A stretch of DNA of 64,000 nt from Rotaria sordida (Eukaryota > Rotifera > Eurotatoria > Philodinida > Philodinidae). The DNA lies in contig CAJNOL010000303.1 of the NCBI GenBank assembly GCA_905250125.1, forward strand, positions 50,194-114,193. Direction: 5' to 3'. Positions 26,122 through 37,980 of this stretch are shown one piece after another (the first letter of the stretch is position 1; the number at the start of each line of letters is the position of its first letter). The notes beneath the pieces were generated by a model. That model ran no database searches, was not told the DNA's origin, and was given only the letters and a program-made list of their open reading frames with translations. Made by a program: the position numbers and the translations under genes.

Positions 26122-29100
26122 CTATTGCGGAGTGATAACTTGAGGAGTTGATACACCCAATAATGAGGTTAATCGAGGAACTGAAGGTGTAGGTTCATTT
26201 GGAGTTGAGGATTTGTATTTAGGAAAAGCTAAACCAAAACGAGTTTCAATCCCTAGGAAAAAAAAACGAACAACAAATTTCAATGAAAAAAAAAAACTTC
26301 ATTACATTTAATTTACCTTCAAATGTTGCTTGAGCTAAATGAAATCCACCAACATGATCAGGATTAGCTGAAAGTATAATTGATGAACGCATTTTTGGTG
26401 AATATTGTTCTCTATCAACATGTTTTGAGCCTTCTAATTTTCGACCTTGAAAATCAATATTTAATGCACGTTGAAGAAGTTCATAGGTAAGTAAAGTAAA
26501 ACCAAATTGTGGTGATGAACGAAACATACGTGCACCAGCACCTATATTTAATCAAATTCAAGATTAAAGAAAACGATTAAAATTTTTCTTTCTTTTTTTT
26601 TTATACCTTTCCAAAATGCTGTCCATCCTTCTTCAACATAAATTTTTTTAAAAGCATCTATCAAACCATTATATTTTGTTTGACCTTTCCGTGCTTGTAC
26701 TTGTAAACGTGTTTTAACAACATCAGCTGGTGTACATAGACCAGCAGCTGGTATACCAGCAAGTAGAGCTGATATAAATAAACTTTTTGCATCATTATAA
26801 CCATGTTCATCAGCAAAACGCTTTTTAATATGAGCATAAGTAGGAAAATAAATAGCTGAAAACGGAATATCGCGAAGAAAACATGCGCGAGCACCTTTAT
26901 ATAAACCACGAAGGCCAAGTTCACGTACAACTTCACTTGCAGCTGGTGGACGAACTGACTGAATTTCACCAGCAACTTGTAAACGAATTTTAACGATTTC
27001 TAATGGATTTGTAAATGCTACCTGAAATTAAATGAAAATTCTTAAAATTAACTTTTTCATTCTGATGATTGTTACATAATAAGAAACTAAAGTAGAAATC
27101 TATGTGTTATTTTATAAGATAATATTTTTATCAATCTTTGATCAAGTTTAAAAACCGAGTACTTTTTAATATTTCCATACTTACAAAATGAACTCAGTTG
27201 TTTCTAGCTGATAGCTGCGAGACTCTAAGTTCATAGCTGTCTTTATAGAAGAAAGTCTTGATTTTTATGCTATGCAAAAAAATCGCTACTAGAATGTATG
27301 CAATAAAGGATATCATTAGTGATCCACAAAAATTCAAAACATAATGCAGTCAAGAAAAAAAAATGATTTCTTTTTTTACGAAAATAACGAGAAAAATCAT
27401 TGAACAATAGTATGAAATTAATTTCCAACAGAATCCAGTCGCATTCTTCCTCTCCATCCAAACTTTATTTTCAAGTCTTTCAAATATTTGCTCATAACTC
27501 TTGACTTATGAATCTTTTTGAAATTCTAATTCTAGCCAAGAGTTGAATACATGCTATTGCCTCTCTTAATCAGTCTAAAATCTTTCGACACACACCCGCT
27601 ACTTTCTATATCAAAATATAAAATTTTTATCGGTTTTTTATTCTTCCAAAGAAATATTTTCATACTTGAGATCCACCAGCACATCCACCAGCTATAATTT
27701 CAGCCCAAAGTGAAATTGTTCCATCAGGTGACATTAGCCGATCACGAATAAAATCATTCACTGTTAATTTAATAGCTTTTTCTGGTGCAACGCCAAATAA
27801 TTGAGGAATTAGACCTAAAATTTTTATTTCGAATTCATTGGTTTTTATTTTTTCTATTTTATCTTTACCTCGATATAAACCAAAAACACCTTCATATCGA
27901 ATAACTTTTTTAAAACAATCAATTGAACTATGATAAAGACGTTCACCAATAATGCTTGTTCGTTGATTTTGCATACGAGTTTTAACTTTAAAAAAACAAC
28001 AAGAAAAGAAATCAAGATTAGATATTAATATCTATTCCATAAAAACAAAAAAACATTTTTATACCAAGATCAATCGGATAAACAGCTGTTGCACCAACAG
28101 CACCAGCAATACTACCTAAATATATGAATTCTCAATAAAAAAAAAACAAAAACAATTTATCTTTTATTACCAAGTCCAAAACGATAACCACTTTCAAGAA
28201 CTTTCATAAAAACACCTTGATGTTCTATTTTATAATGTTCATCAACAATTTCAGATCTTAATCGATATGGTAATAAATGTTCATTAGCGGCTATTACATC
28301 CAAATCACTTAATTCAATATATTCTTTGTCAATTTCATGTCCAGCATGTGCTTTATGTAATTGATGTGTTATAGCAAATAAAATATCAATTTGTAATGGT
28401 GTTGTACGTGGAAAATGTTGAGCTTCAGTTAAAAATTCTTCTTTTGTTATCATTGATGATTTATATGTATGTGATTTTTTCTCAAGTTTAGCTAAAAAAA
28501 TTTTTCTCATTGATTCAATATTTGATAGTAATTGTAAAAATGCTGCAAAATATGGATATGATATTTTATTAGGTGATGTTGTTGAGCATGATAATGTAAC
28601 AATATCATTTAAATGTTTTGATATAAATTCAGCTAATTGATATTCTCGTAATTCAATAAGAATAGTTTCAAAACTTTTTAATGATATATAACCTTTATTT
28701 TCTTTATCAAATTTTCGAAATGTTTGTGTTGTTTGTTCATCAATAAAATCTTCGAAAAGAAAAATCAAATTAAATTTCTTATAGAAAATTTTTTATGTTT
28801 TTTTTTCTTGTTTATTTTTACCAAGTAAAATTTGTGTAAATTCTTTATATGTTATTTGTCGTTGTCGTTTAGCACCAAAATGTGTTGCAATAAAATCAGA
28901 ATCAAAATTAAACGGAAATTCTTTAAATTTTTTTGTTGCTGATATAATATATTGAAAATCATCAAATGTAATAAAACCTTGACCCTGACGATCAAATAAT
29001 TGAAATGCTAAACGATATAATGAATCTGATGCTAATAATAATGATTCAAACTTCTTAAATTTATTTATTGTAATTTCTATTTTGTATAAAGCAAAGAAAA

Positions 29101-29433
29101 AAGGCAATTTACTCAATAATTTATTTAGAGAAAATAATTAACAAACTTTGATCTTTATTTGAATCAACCAATGATGAAAGTATATTAAGTGTTGTTGGAT
29201 CTATATTATCATCTTTTAAATAACCTAAATAATCTTGTAAAAATTCATGTGGTGTCATATAACGTTCACCATGATCTTCATGATGTGCATAACGATTAAA
29301 TGCAGCCAATAATTGATCATCACCGGCTGATGAAATAGGTCGAGCTAAATAATAAAAATATATATTCTTATATGTAGAAAAAAAAATACTATTATAATTT
29401 ACATTGCATGGGATCTTTTATATTTGGTGTCAT
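26122..29433 (-). CDS. SLC25A12/13: Calcium-regulated mitochondrial aspartate/glutamate carrier (aralar/citrin)
   Basis: Ten exons: 29433-29403, 29344-29147, 29076-28822, 28749-28171, 28115-28065, 27985-27869, 27814-27666, 27021-26607, 26541-26317 and 26252-26122. They sum to 2,151 nt (716 aa; human 675-678). The inner-membrane protein exchanges matrix aspartate for cytosolic glutamate plus a proton in the malate-aspartate shuttle. The N-terminal half is the EF-hand domain ([35 protein letters not shown]). The carrier half has the three signature repeats [16 protein letters not shown] and PADVVKTR, plus GLYRG, GLYKG and [18 protein letters not shown] Ser/Pro/Thr-rich tail ends the protein. 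The intron before exon 8 is 644 bp; others are about 45-180 bp. The gene starts 520 bp from the divergent desaturase. The EF-hand 2 loop has an unusual substitution (see findings). Confidence 0.95.
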
Positions 29434-29953
29434 TGTATTTTATTTGTTTGTATATATTTCAAACAATACAGAAATAGTCCATATAGCCCACCTACCGTAA
29501 CACAATTAAACTGTAAGATGCAAAAATATTGATTGCATTGCCTCAAATAGGCACTACATGCTTATTACCGGGATTGAAGGAGCCATTAGATAAACCATGA
29601 AATTAAGCGACATCTATTAATTAGAAATTTCGTTAATGAGTATTTCATTTATGCTTTAACATTATCGTCAAAGAATATTGATAAAAAAATAGTCTATGTA
29701 AATGATGAAGAGATACCTTAACGCCATCTGTTATTGTAAACATTTTGTTTATCTTGATTGTAGACATTTGTAACCTAATTTTTTCGCCATTTTTTTTAAT
29801 AGTAGAATTCTTCCTTATATTTACTTAAGATACTCTTTAACCTACTTTTTCTGGGTTCACGTTATCTTATGATAACTTGTTCTGTACCTATATTAACTCT
29901 CTAAAATTGTTATCTAAATTTTGTATTATTTAGTTCGTGTAGCAAAAAAAAGA
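29434..29953. promoter_or_regulatory. Shared divergent promoter region (carrier / desaturase)
   Basis: Non-coding interval between two start codons pointing away from each other. A 5' UTR exon of the desaturase may end inside it: an acceptor (ATTATTTAG) lies at 29924-29932, just upstream of the chosen ATG. Core promoter elements are not identified. The assignment as promoter is inferred from position only. Confidence 0.45.
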
Positions 29954-32900
29954 ATGGGCAAAGGTGGACATAATACAAGTATTGGTAGCGGTCATGATCA
30001 ACATTTAGACACAACAACACTACCGACACAACATCGATTACCAACATTATCTGAAATAAAAGTTAAAATTCCGCCTCATTGTTTTCGCCCAACTGTTCTT
30101 CAATCAATGAGCTATGTTATTAAGGATATTATCTATGTTGCCCTAACATATTTTTTCATGTGTCAAATAGAGAAATTATTTAAATATGGATTTTTATTTT
30201 TTCCTATTTATTGGTGCGTACAAGGTATATTGATCTTTTGTTTTTTCCCTCTTTTTTTTCAAAATAATTTATAATTCTATATAGGAACTCTTTATACATC
30301 ATTATTTGTACTCGGACATGATTGTGGACATGGAAGTTTTAGTATCTATCCTTTATTAAACAATATTGTCGGTGTGTAAAATTTATAAAGGAAAATATTT
30401 ATGAAAATTATTTTTCTTCTTATTTAGGTACAATATTACATACATGGATATTAGCACCTTATTATACATGGAAGGTAAATCGTATAATTTTCATTGTGAT
30501 TTTTATATCAAAACCATATCATTGATATGAATATATTGCAGAGAATTTAGAGAGTAATAATATATGGTATTTTTTAGAATTAATATCATCCATATTTTAA
30601 TTACAAGATAAAAGACGGTTAGGTACTTAACGCTTCTAGGCTTAAAATCTTAATAAAATTTTTTTATATTGAAACATGACTCATCTAATATTTATTTTTA
30701 TTCTAGCTTACACATAATAAACATCATAAAAATACAAATAATATGGATAAAGATGAAGTTTTCTATCCAAAACGTGGTATAAAATATCAGCCTTCATTTA
30801 GAGATGATATTTTCTTTTGGTTTCCTGGTCTTGGTTGGTTTTATTATTTAGTTTTTGGTTATACACCAAGAACAATAAATCATTTCAATCCAGTAAATCA
30901 ATTTAATTTTTACCTAAAAATTAAAACAGATCGTTTTCTTTTTTATTTAAGTTTGAACCATTATTCTATAATAAACATTCACTCGGTGTTTGTCTTTCGC
31001 TTAGTACATATTTAGGAATGGTATGTTTCTCTTTTGTCTTTTTGTCAAATAAAAAAAATTTGTTTTTTAATTTCTAGTGTTATTTGATGTATCTCTATGC
31101 AAATTCTTTTGGTTTCATTAATTTATTAATTTATCATCTTATACCAGTATTCATATTTGCATGTTATATGGTTATTATAACTATGTTACATCATACAGAA
31201 ATGTAATGTATTTGATTTAAATTTTTAATTTGTATTGAATACCAAGGATATTTGAAATTTTGTTTTATAAACAAAAACAATTCGATTTTGACGCAGTTGA
31301 AATAACCGTCAATGTCTAATATAATTTACCGAATTTATTATAATTTTTCATGGCGTGTTTTCTATATCGTGATTTATTACAAAAGAATTCCCTAAGCTGC
31401 CAATGATCAAAAATATATTTTGTATGATTGCTCTGTCTTCAACCTATACAACTTACAAAAGACACGACAACGAAGTTATTAAAAAACGAGGATCTCTCGT
31501 TTTTTTTATCCACGAGAAATATATATACATCTTGATGATGTGTTGTATGATAAATATCGACGAAAGTTATTACTATTGAGAAAAATGCGTTTCAAAATTT
31601 TCATATGAATTAGTTGACCAAGAGATTGTATAACATAAACTGACAACTGGAGTTGCCAAATCATCCTGCATACAGGAAAGCATATCTGATCAATCTGATA
31701 TACTATTAGCCTATTAAAGAGGGTAATACTCTATTTCAATAGTTGTTTCATTAGTGATTTTTCTAGAACTATTAAGGGGACTCCACTTTCCGGAATTTCT
31801 CGGAAACGACTCAACAAAAAATGATTAAACTTTTATAGAAAATAGATTTCGATAAGTAGGCCAAAAGTTGTCATAGGTTCAAAATTTTCCGATGCTTTCT
31901 TTAAGAAGATATGGGTATCGCAAAGACTAAAAGTCCTCTCATAAAATTCCATACTTCATTTTTTTATGACAACTAGGATCAAATCAGGGTGGATACTTTT
32001 TTTTTCTTTCAAAAATATCGTTCCTAAAGCTCAGCATAAGCAAAATACTGGAAGCACTGTCAAAAAAAGTGTTTTATACAGGCTGCTGAATTTTGTAGGA
32101 ACAATATTTTCGAGGAAAAACACACATACACACTCCAATTTGGCCAAAGTACTCATTAAAAAAATTTGAGCCCGATCGATCGTATCGTATGAGAGGAAAC
32201 TTCACTGTTTTATTCAAAAATTGATTTTGACAAAAACCCCAAACAAACTTTCCCGAATGTATCAAGAGTTTTTTTCTTCAACTAAAGTGATCAAAAGCTG
32301 ACTGTGTTAGAGGTTCATGATCTATGCTCTCAGCATCTTTAAAAATTATGATTAGGAGAATTTCGCATACAAAGAATAATCGCAGAGCAAGTTTTCCTAC
32401 TAGAGATTTCGAGAGTTCAGTTTAATAAAAGTACTAACTAACAATAAACAGTTCTCATTTATATGGTATTTGACAGAGGCTACTTCGAAGCTATACCAAA
32501 AATTGAAAAAATTTTGATGTCAAACATCCAGAAAGAGGAGTCTCCTTAAGGCTTGGACACATATTTCCTGAAATTTTCAGTCAGATCAGTTGTTCTAACA
32601 GGAGAATGAGCTTTAATGGTTTTCTTTTTATATATATAGTGATGTTCCTTGGTATGCAGATTCCGAATGGAATAATGTTAAAGGACAATTATCAACTGTT
32701 GATCGTCATTATAGTTATATTCATTCGGTAATTCATTCAATTGGTACACATCAAATTCATCATCTTTTTACAAAAGTACCACACTATCATTTAGGTATGA
32801 AATTATTATTATAAGTAGTTTTTGTATTTTTCTTTTTTGTTTTCTTTGTAGAAGAAGCAACGATACATTTTCGAAAAGCATTTCCTGATCTTGTTCGAAT

Positions 32901-33033
32901 TAATGAAGAATCAATTTTAGTTTCATTTTCTCGTATGTGTAAAATCTTTACTAAACAACGATGTATTGATCAGGATGTACGAATATTTACATATTCGAAT
33001 GATGAAATTGATAACAAGAAAAAAACTTCATAA
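29954..33033 (+). CDS. Methyl-end (omega-3/omega-6, FAD2/FAD3-like) fatty-acid desaturase
   Basis: Eight exons: 29954-30224, 30285-30371, 30428-30474, 30707-30892, 30952-31020, 31078-31202, 32640-32794 and 32852-33033. They sum to 1,122 nt (373 aa). This is a membrane di-iron enzyme of the endoplasmic reticulum that adds double bonds toward the methyl end of fatty acids. The three histidine boxes are HDCGH (in [19 protein letters not shown]), HNKHH and HQIHH (in [18 protein letters not shown]). The context of boxes 1 and 3 matches the omega-3 type of plants and animals, and [20 protein letters not shown] matches the shared FAD2 N-terminus. An intron inside NHFNP|FEPLF restores a frame that otherwise stops. 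Intron 6 (31203-32639) carries a 772-bp mobile element. The start could lie upstream (an open frame extends to 29921). Regioselectivity cannot be told from sequence. Confidence 0.92.
31775..32546. mobile_element. 772-bp MITE-like element inside desaturase intron 6
   Basis: The ends are TA|AGGGGACTCCACTTTCCGG on the left and the inverse (cagaaagaggagtctcct|TA) on the right, giving inverted termini of about 20 bp with a TA duplication. The inside is less symmetric and contains 'gagcccgatcgatcgtatcg', similar to a motif of the element at 23915-24549. No coding frame is supported. The insertion is in the same intron that is 20 times longer than its neighbours. Confidence 0.7.
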
Positions 33034-35383
33034 TCAATAAAAAAAATAAAAAAATAATCAATTTCAAACATTACCTTGTTTTTCTCATCCATTGCAATTT
33101 ATTCTATGAAAATCAAAGATGCCGGTAGAATATACAATAAAACATTACATTTAATGGTCACCTCTTTTTTTTTCGTAGATAGTGGGTTTGTACCTTTATT
33201 ATGATTATTTTGTCCTTTTTTTGTGAAATGTCAAATAAATATATAAAAACATTTAAAAAAAAATAATCAACGACAAGGAAAAAATGTCGAGATTTGTACC
33301 ATGCTGATAGAAAACATAACACAATGTTGCATACTTTGAACGAATACAAATCTTCAATGTGTAAAACAAGAAAAATATTTTTACAAGTCATAATCTATGG
33401 CACGAAAGTCTTGCTACAATTTATGCACTCATTGTTTGACTACTCAAAGACAATTCATTAGAGTTAGTTGGAATCAGACTTTTTCCGCTCGTTCCAAATA
33501 TGTATTCAGAAATTTCTCCTAGGAATAAGATTGAATAACTACTTGGAACATAACAAGATTAGTGATTTTGGCAAATAAAATCTCATAGGAAAGTGATAAT
33601 CAAATATTTGAGTTAGTAGCTATATACAATCAAGTTATTTGAAGACACTTGTTGAAACTATTTTTCAAATAATTCTTGATTAAAAATTTCATCATCTTGG
33701 CTATGGTACTTCATGTTGTGATTAGAGGCCGTTTGATTGATCAAGTACATCAATTAGACCGAGCACCTGACAATGCGTAATACTGTATCGGTAAAATAAG
33801 GTGACTGTAGAATAATTATGATACATTCTAATGTAGGATAGGAAAAGCATCTTTACTAATATATTGTTGAGTGTTGTTATTATGACTTTCAATATGTTAA
33901 ACACTAGCTGATGATCTTTGTTTTCTCATTCTTTTACTAAGTAATTTTAGAGAATTATTGATATTATATTGGTGATTCGAAGTCTTCCTTCTTTCTGAAT
34001 ATGTCAGTTTCTTAAAAAGTTTCAGCATAGACTCTATGATACGAACTGCATGTATGATGAGATTTTCAGCAAGATTGGACTCCAAAAAAAAAGTATTCTT
34101 GAAATCTGGATTTCTAGAGATTCTGAAGAACGATTTGTAATTCTCTTTTAACTTCTCATTCGGTTATAAGAGCATTTTTTTCGCACTCTATTGTGTCACT
34201 AACGAAAACAGGAGTCCACAAAAAAAAAATTATCTCGTTTAACGTTTTGCTTTGAAATACATCAGAGTCCTCAGTCCCTTTAGTCTCTTTAATCCTTTTA
34301 ATACCTTTAGTGACTCACACTCCAAGGTACTAAAAGGACGTAATGAGACCTAAAGGTACTAAAAGTATTAAAGGATCTAAAGGACTAAAGAAATTAAAAG
34401 AACTAAAGGTACTGAGTATACTCAAATATTCTAAAATATCCATCAGGTATATAAGCATAGAAGTTAAACGGGACAAAATTATTTTTTCGTGAACTTATGA
34501 ACGAAAAGTAAATCAGTTTTTTTGGAGAAATCTAGGCATGCTCATAAAAAAACCTTTAGATAGAGATTTTATAGTCTCAGGAATTATCTACAGAATGTAC
34601 TATTTAGTTTTGTCTCAATTCAGACTTTTTTAAAACTAAAATATGTGAAGTGAAAATCGATGTTCTTTTTGTCGCACATCACTAACGCTAGTTTTTTACT
34701 GATAACTCCTTTGAACAATAGTCTCTAGCACTGATTTTGTTTTCAGGATATCTAAAGTAACTTAACATACATGTATAACTTTTGTTGCTCTATTAAACTG
34801 CGTGAAAATTACGGTGAAATCTTTAATTTAAAAATTTTTTGCAAATTGTACACCAGTAAGTGGTTCATAAAAAAAACAAAACATGTGAAGATTATAACTC
34901 TGTTAAAACAAGCCAGCTCTTTGAAAAAATTTTCGGATCTATGCAGTTTCAACTCTTGTAGAAATTGTACTAAATTTCAGTGCATTTTCTCTAGTTTTTT
35001 AATCATAAAAACGATTTCCTCTTATACCTCAAGAAATATTTGGAAATAACAATTTTGAAGTAAAACAAGCGAAATCATCAGAAAAAGTTCTTTTTTCTGG
35101 TAGACCTATGGCATTATTATTTTTTAATTCAAAACAATCGAAATATTTTTGCAGTTCAATTTTATCTTTATATAGTTTTTTTCAGAATTAAGTTCTAGAT
35201 CCGATAGTATAATAACAAATGTTTCATAGAGTAAGTCTAGCTTTTGAAAACATGATTTTCTAAAGTGCACTCAAACATACCGATAGTTGTCAGTTCTAGA
35301 TCTTTTTCTTGTAAACGCCAGCCTCAGGAACCTTGAAAGGATAATATAATTTCTCTCGTTCCAGGCATCAGTGTATCGAATCA

Positions 35384-35417
<34 letters not shown>

Positions 35418-35787
35418 TAGTTCCATCAACACTAATTAAGTTTACAATTATATGAGTCTCAAGATACTGTCCTTGGACAACAACAAACATTAATCGAAGA
35501 GAGAACAACAAGACTTTTTTTCATTCCCTGTAAGATTTTTAATATAAATTCTTCGTTTGACAATTTTAACATGATTCAATAGTAAGAAATAAAAATCAGT
35601 GTGCATGTTTTTTTTTTCTAATTTTTATTTTTATTATTGTAAATTCGATAATAAAATTAGAAGATCACTCTTATATCAATATCAACTTTTTCTACTCATT
35701 TATCTTTTGTTGTTTTGTTGTTATTGAAAAACGTAATAAAAAGAAAATTGAAAGACTGTTTAAAATAAAATTTCATTTGTATTTTAT
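33034..35787. other. Intergenic; foldback-like area with CTAAAGG/CCTTTAG units
   Basis: No gene. At 34270-34420 many copies of 'cctttagt', 'cttttaat' and 'tacctttag' are followed by the inverse, 'ggtactaaaag', 'aaggatctaaaggacta', giving a foldback cluster. The flanks also pair (ttatctcgtttaacgttttgc at about 34230 with the inverse of 'gaagttaaacgggacaaaatt' at about 34460), so a foldback element of about 350 bp (roughly 34200-34540) is likely. An (AT)n tract lies at 35389-35415. Confidence 0.5.
34200..34540. repeat. Foldback cluster of short TACTAAAAGG-like units
   Basis: Arms pair imperfectly: tccacaaaaaaaaaattatctcg on the left versus the inverse of 'gggacaaaattattttttcgtga' on the right. 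The loop holds tandem, drifting 10-12-bp units (ctttagtctctttaatcctt and its inverse). Boundaries are approximate. Confidence 0.5.
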
Positions 35788-36879
35788 TTAGAACCGAGTA
35801 GATTTTAAACCATCATTATTAACAGTTGAATGCCATGGAACAACTGATTCATCTGCATACATACTTGATGAACGAAAAATACGCTAAATTTATAAAGATT
35901 TTAAAATATTGATTTTGTTTCAAAAAAAAAAAGATACCTGCATTGGTCTATTTGAATTATTTTTATTTAAATAATGCTATATGAAAAACATAATTAAAAA
36001 TTATTTAAGATATAAAATTGAAAATAATTACTTGTGCTCTTGGACTTTGACTAAAATTATGATCATTATATTTAATCAATTTTGTTAATGGTACTGAAGG
36101 TGACGTTGAAAATAATGATGGACTTCGATAAAGTTTTGCTTGAGATGGACGTATATCTTTTTGTGATTTATCAACTCGTAATCTAAATAAAAAGAATTAA
36201 AAATTTTCAAATAAATTTCTTTTTTTTACCTAGCACCAAATTCTACAGATGAATCATGTGGTAATAATGGAGAATCATTAACACCTAGAAGTGATTTACT
36301 TGTACTGTGCCAATTCTAAAATTTTTCAAAAATATTTAATCACTTTTTTTTGTAAATTCTTACTAGTCCAGCAAATTCAAGAAATGATTCATCTCTTTTA
36401 GGATCAAAATTTTGAAATTGTGCTAGAAAACAAACACAAAAAACAAAAAAGAAAATAATTAATAATATATTTTTATGTTTTACTTTCACAAAATGAAGTT
36501 GTTTGACGAGAATGTTCATCTGGTAAACGACATAAACTATCATTACGTTCTATACGTCGAATAGATGGTACTTTTTGAATATATGATTGTTTTTTAACTG
36601 ATTTTAATTCTAATCGTTGTTTTTGAAATCTATTTTATAAAATTTTTCTTTTTCTTGTCTATGTCATTCATATTTATTCTTAAATAATTTACCCAGAAAA
36701 TATTTTTGGTTCAATATAACGACCTTGTGTAGACAGATGTTGATATTCATTCCAATCGTTTTTAACTAGACTATTATTTAATCTATAAAATACTTGTATT
36801 AAGAAAATAAACCGATATAGTTTTGTTCTTTTTTTTACTTAGAAGTATTATTTGATGGAATAGATATAAGTTGATTCAT
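35788..36879 (-). CDS. Unknown Ser/Arg/Gln-rich protein, 235 aa
   Basis: Eight exons: 36879-36839, 36782-36693, 36629-36484, 36422-36364, 36315-36230, 36182-36032, 35976-35938 and 35883-35788. They sum to 708 nt. The protein begins MNQLISIPSNNTSKLNNSLV and contains NDWNEYQHLSTQGRYIEPK, RRIERNDSLCRLPDEHSR, FDPKRDESFLEFAGL and LRVDKSQKDIRPSQAKLYRS. It ends VPWHSTVNNDGLKSTRF. It lacks a signal peptide, membrane segments and known domains, and looks largely disordered with short conserved-looking blocks. Consistent exon phases, introns of 48-61 bp and bdelloid-like codon use support it as a true gene. I do not recognise a family. Its length and short linear blocks would fit a cytoskeletal or ciliary accessory protein, but no direct evidence exists. 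Confidence 0.7.
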
Positions 36880-37980
36880 TATTTTCTTGAATTCAATTCA
36901 ATTCAATATATTCATTTAATTATAAATCATGCCATAAATCTAGAGCAAAAAAATCAAAATGAAATATAAATTATTTCACTGTCTGAATGAAACATCTGAA
37001 GAAGAAAAAAAATCAATTACAGCGTGATGAAGAAAAAAAAACGGATGTGAAGTGTTTGAATGCTGTGTTCTACCATTATTTTTTTGTCATCAACTAAGTT
37101 ATTTCGTTCTGCACCACTACTATACTATAACAACACTTGTACAAAATTACATTGAAAATAATGTAACGATGTTGTGCAGTACAAAATATTTTATCACAAT
37201 ATTTTTTTTTGTTGTTGTTGGTTTTTTGAAGTCAAACACATATTTTATTAAATGAATGTAATGTTTGAATAAAGAATATTTTTAACAAGTTTTTTTTTTT
37301 GGAAACATTATATAAAGTAAATTTTATGGATTAGTCTTGCTAATTATTTTAAAAATATATTATTCTTGATGCTAGAATTTAGCTAAAAACAATCGATTAG
37401 TTATTGGCAAAAGCTCTGGAAAAGTTGAAATCATATTGTTCAATGATACTATTGAATGTAAAAGTAATAAGATCAGCTCTTTAAAATGTATGGCAAAAGA
37501 TTTTTTATCAGGATTTTCTTTAGATAATATATATCAGTCTTGTTAACGAAATGATTGATTCCTTCGATTTCTTGTTTGTATTTGCTAAAGATGTAATCAT
37601 ACCTAATTGTACTACTTCTGTAATAGAATACATAAAAATCCTAGACAAAATATAACAATGAAAATAAATATGAATTCATCATCAATTGTCAATAGTCTAT
37701 CATTATTTTTAAATCAATGTTGGTTACAACCTTCATTTTCATTTTGATGTCTATCACATAGAAAACTAGTTTTTCAATAGTAATTTATGAATCTTTTCAT
37801 TGAAATAATGTATTTTTAACACATCTTTTTTTTTTCTCTATTCCATCATCCTGACTGGATTGACTTTGCTCAATGGAATAAATAGAAACAGAAAAAAATT
37901 GCCAAGAATATGTGATTCTTCTTCTCATATTTTTTTTGTCTTATAAAAATGAACTGCAATATTTTGAGTTTTTATCAACC
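36880..37980. other. Intergenic, no gene seen
   Basis: AT-rich spacer; short frames without coding signal. Confidence 0.4.

Noticed and set aside
26661..29116. Minus-strand small frames in other phases of the carrier gene (e.g. 26661-26975)
   Set aside because: Out-of-phase shadows of carrier exons.
30707..31015. Unspliced reading of the desaturase exon 4 ending in LVHI
   Set aside because: A 59-bp GT-AG intron (30893-30951) gives [17 protein letters not shown], which fits the family; the unspliced reading does not.
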